From contig NZ_CP107836.1 in the NCBI RefSeq assembly GCF_036346615.1, forward strand, positions 2,046,001-2,110,000: a DNA stretch of 64,000 nt, given 5' to 3'. The DNA comes from Streptomyces sp. NBC_00523 (GTDB taxonomy: Bacteria > Actinomycetota > Actinomycetes > Streptomycetales > Streptomycetaceae). Position numbers and translations under genes: made by a program. The notes beneath the pieces are model-generated. The model did no database searches. It had not been told where the DNA came from and worked only from the letters and a program-made list of their open reading frames with translations. Shown here piece by piece: positions 59,235-64,000 of this stretch; the first letter of the stretch is position 1; each line of letters opens with the position of its first letter.

Positions 59235-60371
59235 ATGCGAGCCGTTCGTTTCTCCGTCGTCACTGCCGCCGCCACCGCGGCCGCTCTGACCGCCGTCACG
59301 GGCTGCGCCGAGAAGAGCGACGGCAAGGGCGACGGAGCCGTCCAGGTCGTCGCCAAGGACGACTCCTGCGAGGTCTCGAAGAAGGAGCTCCCGGCCGGCC
59401 ACATCGAGCTGGCCGTGCAGAACAAGGGCTCCAAGGTCACCGAGGTCTACGTCCTCTTCCCGGACGATCGCATCGTCGCCGAGCGCGAGAACATCGGCCC
59501 CGGCACCAAGGCCACCATCACCGCCGAGATCAAGGCCGGTTCGTACGAGATCGCCTGCAAGCCCGGCATGAAGGGCCACGGCATCCGGCAGAAGATCGAG
59601 GTCAGCGGCGGCAAGGCGGCCAAGCGGAGCCCCGAGATGGACACGGCCGTCGCCGCGTACCGCACCTATGTGCAGGCGCAGGCCGACGAGACCCTGCCGA
59701 AGGTCAAGGTCTTCACCGACGCCGTCGCCGCCGGGGACATCGAGGCCGCGAAGAAGGCGTACGCCAACTCCCGTATCGGCTGGGAGCGCACCGAGCCGGT
59801 CGCGGAGTCCTTCGGCGACATCGACCCGAAGGTAGACGTGCGGGCGGACGGCCTCGAGGACGGCCAGAAGTGGACCGGCTGGCACCGCCTGGAGAAGGCG
59901 CTGTGGCAGGACAAGAAGCTCGGCGCCGAGGAGAAGGCCCTCGCGCCGGTCCTCTACAAGGACCTGACCGACTGGCAGAAGCGCGTCGGCACCGCCGACA
60001 TCACCCCGACCTCGATGGCCAACGGCGCCAAGGAACTCCTCGACGAGGTCGCCACCGGCAAGGTCACCGGTGAGGAGGAGCGCTACAGCCACACCGACCT
60101 GGTCGACTTCAAGGCCAACGTCGAGGGCGCCGAGCAGTCCTACAACCTCCTGAAGCCGATCGCGTCGAAGAACGACGCCGCGCTCACCACCACCCTGGAC
60201 AAGCGGTTCGCCGAGCTGAACAAACTGCTTGAGCAGTACCGCGAGGACCCCTCCTCGTACGACTTCACCTCCTACGAGAAGGTCGGCAAGGCGGACCGCA
60301 AGGAGCTGTCGGACGCGGTCAACGCGCTGGCGGAGCCGCTGTCCAAGCTGGCCGCCGCGGTCACGAAGTAA
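59235..60371 (+). CDS. efeO: iron uptake lipoprotein EfeO (cupredoxin plus imelysin-like domain)
   Basis: 378 residues from ATG 59235 (GTGGAG upstream; the upstream ATG at 59187 lacks one). Lipobox VTGC, C24. N-terminal cupredoxin-like domain (36-124) with C108, M112 and H115 (IACKPGMKGHG), then the M75/imelysin-like helical domain with H217xxE220 (WHRLEKALW). Binds iron outside the cell for EfeU. First gene of efeO-efeB-efeU, 21 bp before efeB. Confidence 0.93.
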   Translation: MRAVRFSVVTAAATAAALTAVTGCAEKSDGKGDGAVQVVAKDDSCEVSKKELPAGHIELAVQNKGSKVTEVYVLFPDDRIVAERENIGPGTKATITAEIKAGSYEIACKPGMKGHGIRQKIEVSGGKAAKRSPEMDTAVAAYRTYVQAQADETLPKVKVFTDAVAAGDIEAAKKAYANSRIGWERTEPVAESFGDIDPKVDVRADGLEDGQKWTGWHRLEKALWQDKKLGAEEKALAPVLYKDLTDWQKRVGTADITPTSMANGAKELLDEVATGKVTGEEERYSHTDLVDFKANVEGAEQSYNLLKPIASKNDAALTTTLDKRFAELNKLLEQYREDPSSYDFTSYEKVGKADRKELSDAVNALAEPLSKLAAAVTK

Positions 60372-60392
60372 CCGGCCGGAAAGAGGCTCGGG

Positions 60393-61658
60393 ATGAGCGA
60401 CGAGACCCGCGAGACACCCGCCGGCGGCACCGCCCCGTCGCGCCGCGCCCTGCTGGGCTGGGGCGGTGCGGGGCTCGCGCTCGGCGCCGCCGCGGCCGGA
60501 GTGGCCGTCGCCGCGGCCCGCTCCGGTGACGACGACCCGGCGACGGCCGCGGACAGCGGCGCCGCGGTGCCCTTCCACGGCGCGCACCAGGCCGGGATCG
60601 CCACCGCGGTCCAGGACCGGCTGCACTTCGCCGCGTTCGACGTCACGACGAAGGACCGGGCCGAACTGGTCGCGCTGCTCAAGGAGTGGACCCGGGCGGC
60701 CGAGCGGATGACCGCCGGGCACGCGGTCGGCGACGGGGCGTACGGGGGTCTGCCCGAGGCGCCGCCGGACGACACGGGCGAGGCGCTGGGGCTGAAGCCG
60801 TCCCGGCTGACGCTGACCATCGGCTTCGGGCCCTCGCTGTTCGCGAAGAACCGGTTCGGTCTCGAAGGGCGGCGGCCCGAGGCGCTGGTGGACCTGCCGA
60901 AGTTCCCCGGTGACAACCTCGACAAGGCCCGCAGCGGCGGCGACCTGTGCGTCCAGGCGTGCGCGGACGACCCGCAGGTGGCCGTTCACGCCATCCGCAA
61001 CCTCGCCAGGATCGGCATGGGCCGCGCCGCGATCCGCTGGTCGCAGCTGGGCTTCGGCAAGACGTCCTCGACCACGCCGGACGCCCAGACCCCGCGCAAC
61101 ATGCTCGGCTTCAAGGACGGCACCCGGAACATCTCCGGCACCGACACGGCCGCCCTCGGCAAGCACGTGTGGGCCGGGGAGGGGGACGGGCCCGGCTGGA
61201 TGACCGGCGGCTCGTACCTGGTGGCCCGGCGCATCCGGATGCACATCGAGACCTGGGACCGCACCTCGCTCCAGGAGCAGGAGGACGTCTTCGGCCGCGA
61301 CAAGGGCGAGGGCGCGCCGGTCGGCAGGTCCAAGGAGCGCGACGAGCCGTTCCTGAAGGCGATGCTGCCGACCGCGCATGTGCGCCTCGCCCACCCGGAC
61401 AGCAACGGCGGGGCGACGATCCTGCGCCGGGGCTACTCCTTCACGGACGGCACCGACGGCCTCGGCCGGCTCGACGCGGGGCTGTTCTTCCTGGCCTATC
61501 AACGCGACACCCGCAAGGCGTTCGTTCCTCTGCAACGGCGCCTGGCGGCACACGACGCACTCAACGAGTACATCCAGCACGTGGGTTCGGCGCATTTCGC
61601 CGTCCCGCCGGGCGTCCGCGACAAGGACGACTGGTGGGGCCGGGCGCTGTTCTCGTAA
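60393..61658 (+). CDS. efeB: Tat-exported DyP-type heme peroxidase EfeB
   Basis: 421 residues. Twin-Arg signal SRRALLGWGGAG at 16-27. DyP hallmarks: catalytic D242 in GFKDGTRN, proximal heme His H329 in AHVRLAHP, and a distal Arg in LRRGYSF (R345/R346). Oxidises Fe2+ or releases iron from heme for EfeU, on the outer face of the membrane. ATG 60393 follows GGAAAGAGGCTCGGG. Middle gene of the efe operon, 30 bp before efeU. Confidence 0.94.
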   Translation: MSDETRETPAGGTAPSRRALLGWGGAGLALGAAAAGVAVAAARSGDDDPATAADSGAAVPFHGAHQAGIATAVQDRLHFAAFDVTTKDRAELVALLKEWTRAAERMTAGHAVGDGAYGGLPEAPPDDTGEALGLKPSRLTLTIGFGPSLFAKNRFGLEGRRPEALVDLPKFPGDNLDKARSGGDLCVQACADDPQVAVHAIRNLARIGMGRAAIRWSQLGFGKTSSTTPDAQTPRNMLGFKDGTRNISGTDTAALGKHVWAGEGDGPGWMTGGSYLVARRIRMHIETWDRTSLQEQEDVFGRDKGEGAPVGRSKERDEPFLKAMLPTAHVRLAHPDSNGGATILRRGYSFTDGTDGLGRLDAGLFFLAYQRDTRKAFVPLQRRLAAHDALNEYIQHVGSAHFAVPPGVRDKDDWWGRALFS

Positions 61659-61688
61659 CGGGACTCGAAGCGGAAAGGGAACCGAGAC

Positions 61689-62657
61689 GTGTTCAGCAAC
61701 TTCCTGATCGGGCTGCGTGAGGGCCTTGAGGCCAGCCTGGTCGTCTGCATCCTCATCGCGTATCTGGTGAAGACCGGCAACCGCGACAAGCTGCTGCCGA
61801 TCTGGATCGGTGTGTCGATCGCGATCGTCGTCAGCCTGGGCTTCGGCGCCGGTCTGGAGTTCGGCTCGCAGGAGATGACGTTCAAGGCGCAGGAGGCGCT
61901 GGGCGGTTCGCTGTCCATCGTCTCGGTGGGCCTGGTGACGTGGATGGTGTTCTGGATGCGGCGGACCGCCCGCCACCTCAAGGCGGAGCTGCACGGCAAG
62001 CTGGACGCCGCGCTCGCCATGGGCACCGGCGCGCTCGTCGCGACCGCGCTCCTGGCGGTCGGCCGGGAGGGCCTGGAGACCTCGCTGTTCGTGTGGCGTG
62101 CGGTGCACGCGGCGGACGACGGCTGGCATCCGATGATCGGCGCGGTGCTCGGCATCGCCACGGCGGTGGTGCTGGGGTGGCTGTTCTACCGGGGCGCGCT
62201 GAAGATCAACCTGGCGAAGTTCTTCACCTGGACCGGCGGGATGCTGGTGGTCGTCGCCGCGGGTGTGCTGGCGTACGGCGTGCACGACCTCCAGGAGGCG
62301 GAGTTCCTGGGCGGTCTGCAGAACCGGGCGTTCGACATCAGCGCCACGATCCCGCCGGACAGCTGGTACGGGACGCTGCTGAAGGGCACGTTCAACTTCC
62401 AGCCGGACCCCACCGTCCTCCAACTCACCGTCTGGGTGCTGTATCTGGTCCCGACCCTCGCGCTGTTCCTGTCCCCGGTAGGGTTCGGACGGTCAGTGGC
62501 GACGGATCAGAAGGCGCGGAAAGCAGCGGATGAGAAGTCTGGGGCCGGTGCGGCGGGCGACGGGCCTCGCGGTGGCGACGGTGCTGAGCCTGACGGCGAG
62601 CGGGTGCGTGACGGTGCACGGGGAGCGGGCAGCCGTACCGGCGGCGACGAGGGCTGA
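61689..62657 (+). CDS. efeU: iron permease EfeU (FTR1 family)
   Basis: 322 residues, about seven membrane segments. Iron-binding REGLE motifs at R10-E14 (LREGLEASL) and R126-E130 (GREGLETSL), as in FTR1/EfeU. Imports iron with EfeO and EfeB. GTG 61689 with AAAGGGAACC upstream. The last 42 residues after LSPVGFGRSVATDQ are Gly/Asp/Arg-rich and are translated from the region that also encodes the next gene in another frame; the usual family length is about 280. Confidence 0.92.
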   Translation: MFSNFLIGLREGLEASLVVCILIAYLVKTGNRDKLLPIWIGVSIAIVVSLGFGAGLEFGSQEMTFKAQEALGGSLSIVSVGLVTWMVFWMRRTARHLKAELHGKLDAALAMGTGALVATALLAVGREGLETSLFVWRAVHAADDGWHPMIGAVLGIATAVVLGWLFYRGALKINLAKFFTWTGGMLVVVAAGVLAYGVHDLQEAEFLGGLQNRAFDISATIPPDSWYGTLLKGTFNFQPDPTVLQLTVWVLYLVPTLALFLSPVGFGRSVATDQKARKAADEKSGAGAAGDGPRGGDGAEPDGERVRDGARGAGSRTGGDEG

Positions 62658-63510
62658 GGCCGCCCGGGCGCTGAAGGAGTTCACCGCCGCGTACAACGCC
62701 GCCGACAAGGCGTACGACCCGGCGCTGGACGCGGACGTGGTGACGGGCTCGCTCGGCGCCGTCAACCAGGCGGGGTTGAAGGCCCGGCACCGGATAGCGC
62801 CCACCGGCAACTCCCGGCACCAGCCGCTGAAGCTGACCGACGCCCGTTTCGTCATCCCCGAGAAGGCGGGCTGGCCGCGCTGGTTCCTCGCCGACACGGA
62901 CTCCAACCGAGACACGGACGAGGGCGGGAGGAACAGCCGCTGGCTGCTGGCGTTCACGAGGACCGGCCCCGACGCGGGCTGGAAGGCCGCCTATCTGTCG
63001 GTCGTCACGAAGAACCAGCTGCCCGCCGTCGCGAAGGACGCCGCCCCGGTCGCGGCGGACGGACCGGGCCTGGCCGTGGCCCCGCGCGATCTCGGCACGC
63101 GGTACACGCAGTACCTCCAGCAGGGCGCCCCGGACGTCTTCGCCCCGGGGGCGGCCACCTCGCAGTGGCGGGACGCGCGGCTGAACACCCGGCGGGCCGG
63201 GTTCTCGTACCAGTACGCCGACCAGCCGCTGGACGGTGGCGCGTACGCCCCGCTGGGGGTGGCCACCGAGGACGGCGGGGCGCTGGTCTTCTTCAGCAGC
63301 AGGCACTTCGAGCGGCAGACCGCCGCGCAGGGGCTGCGCCCGGCGGTCGACCCCGATGTGGAGGCGCTGCTCACCGGCGAGGTGAAGAGCACGCTGACCA
63401 AGGAGCGGGTTTCCAGCCAGCTGGTGTACGTGCCGAAGAAGGGCGCCGGCACGGGCAAGGTGACCGTGCTCAGCCGACTGCCCGGGCTGACCTCGGCGAA
63501 GGGTTCGTAG
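62530..63510 (+). CDS. lipoprotein of unknown function
   Basis: 326 residues. Lipobox SLTASGC with C26, then a helical stretch (AARALKEFTAAYNAADKAYD) and a beta-rich domain (RFVIPEKAGWPRWFLADT; WLLAFTRTGPDAGWKAAYL; GALVFFSSRHFER). Family not recognised, likely secreted-side. ATG 62530 has GGAAAGCAGCGG upstream and overlaps the end of efeU by 128 bp. Might act with the efe system or be an unrelated neighbour. Confidence 0.8.
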   Translation: MRSLGPVRRATGLAVATVLSLTASGCVTVHGERAAVPAATRAEAARALKEFTAAYNAADKAYDPALDADVVTGSLGAVNQAGLKARHRIAPTGNSRHQPLKLTDARFVIPEKAGWPRWFLADTDSNRDTDEGGRNSRWLLAFTRTGPDAGWKAAYLSVVTKNQLPAVAKDAAPVAADGPGLAVAPRDLGTRYTQYLQQGAPDVFAPGAATSQWRDARLNTRRAGFSYQYADQPLDGGAYAPLGVATEDGGALVFFSSRHFERQTAAQGLRPAVDPDVEALLTGEVKSTLTKERVSSQLVYVPKKGAGTGKVTVLSRLPGLTSAKGS

Positions 63511-63539
63511 GGGGCTTACGCAAAGCCCACCGGCCCCGG

Positions 63540-64000
63540 CTACCGGCGCAGCGGCCAGGCCACCGATTCGTGGTCGACCTCGCTCTGGCCCTCGGAGCCG
63601 ACGAACCGCGCGCAGGCGTCCGTCAGGGTCTCCAGGAGCGTCAGCGGGTCGGGCAGCGGGTGCTCGGGGCCGCGCAGCCAGGCGACGTCCAGCTCACCGG
63701 GGAGCTGGGCCGGGGGGAGCAGGACGTAGCTGCCCCGGCAGTGCCAGCGCAGGCCCGGGTGCTCGTCCATCGTCTCGGGGTGGCAGTCCAGCTCGCACGG
63801 CCACCACTCGTCCTCGTCCTCCGGGGTGCCGCGCGTCGCGGTGAAGAACAGCATCCGGTCGTCGCCGGAGCGGGCCACGGGCCCCACCTCGACCCCGGCG
63901 GCGAGGAGCCGCTCCAGGGCCTGCTCACCGGCCGCCAGCGGGACGTCGAGGACGTCGTGGATCATGCCGGTCGCGGTGATGAAGTTGGCCTGCGGCTGGC
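63540..64000 (-). CDS. prim-pol-like protein, N-terminus outside window
   Basis: Open reading frame continuing past the right edge (visible codons before the first Met read PQANFITATG), so the start lies outside. 153 codons visible. Pattern MIHDVLDVPLAAGEQALERLLAAG, ARSGDDRMLFFTA, LRWHCRGSYVLLPP, LRGPEHPLPDPLTLLETL matches the Streptomyces proteins that are annotated as bifunctional DNA primase/polymerase, N-terminal. That annotation rests on a weak fold match and the function is not established. Convergent with the lipoprotein gene, 29 bp between stops. Confidence 0.75.
   Translation of the reverse strand, partial: QPQANFITATGMIHDVLDVPLAAGEQALERLLAAGVEVGPVARSGDDRMLFFTATRGTPEDEDEWWPCELDCHPETMDEHPGLRWHCRGSYVLLPPAQLPGELDVAWLRGPEHPLPDPLTLLETLTDACARFVGSEGQSEVDHESVAWPLRR

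Overview
The window looks like a chromosomal segment of a Streptomyces or very close relative. It is very GC-rich with strong G/C bias at third codon positions, uses many GTG and some TTG starts, and carries typical Streptomyces genes (glnE with glnA2, malEFG with a LacI-type MalR, a SARP/BTAD-NB-ARC regulator, an LAxTG sorting signal, HtaA-domain proteins, iron boxes of the DmdR/IdeR type). From memory, the gene order resembles the S. coelicolor SCO2226 to about SCO2278 region. I see no insertion sequence, prophage, CRISPR array, rRNA or tRNA gene.

Layout. (1) 1-14.4 kb: alpha-glucan use. Two secreted enzymes (a pullulanase/alpha-amylase fusion cut by the left edge, and a CBM20 alpha-amylase), the maltose/maltodextrin importer malE-malF-malG, the intracellular alpha-glucosidase aglA, and two closely similar LacI-family regulators, one downstream of aglA and one (malR) divergent from malE. 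MalR-like inverted repeats lie in both long intergenic regions (5454-5906 and 12941-13311). (2) 14.5-25 kb: a PAP2-type membrane enzyme, glnE, a PrmC-related methyltransferase with a possible leader peptide, small membrane proteins, a peptidase E gene broken by a frameshift, an orphan CDI-immunity-like gene, a P-loop kinase-like protein, a PHP hydrolase and glnA2. (3) 25-30 kb: a signalling patch with a STAS protein, two HATPase anti-sigma-like proteins, a transmembrane protein with a sigma-factor-like N-terminus and a PRC-barrel protein. (4) 30-51 kb: housekeeping and efflux genes: nadE, three MFS exporters, two TetR regulators, an EEP phosphatase/nuclease, panB, a DrrAB-type ABC exporter, a 1107-residue SARP-type regulator, a site-2 protease, an F420:NADPH reductase and map. 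(5) 51-63.5 kb: heme and iron acquisition: heme oxygenase, two HtaA heme-binding surface proteins, HmuTUV and EfeO-EfeB-EfeU, with iron-box-like sites before each block. The right edge cuts a Streptomyces prim-pol-like protein.

How the genes work together. Extracellular starch would be cut by the amylase and pullulanase; MalE binds the maltodextrins, MalFG import them (no ATPase gene is present, so a shared MsiK-type ATPase is expected elsewhere), AglA releases glucose, and MalR represses. In the iron block, wall- and membrane-anchored HtaA proteins could pass heme to HmuT, HmuUV import it, HmuO opens the ring to free iron, and EfeUOB handles ferrous iron or heme.

Recurrent features. At least nine genes have a TANNNT -10 hexamer only 6-8 nt before the start codon, which suggests leaderless mRNAs. 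Several strong GC-rich hairpins serve as terminators. The points I would check first are the sigma-like transmembrane protein and its partner-switch neighbours, the leader peptide/hairpin before the PrmC-like gene, the orphan immunity gene, the pepE frameshift, and the 128-bp overlap between efeU and the following lipoprotein gene.
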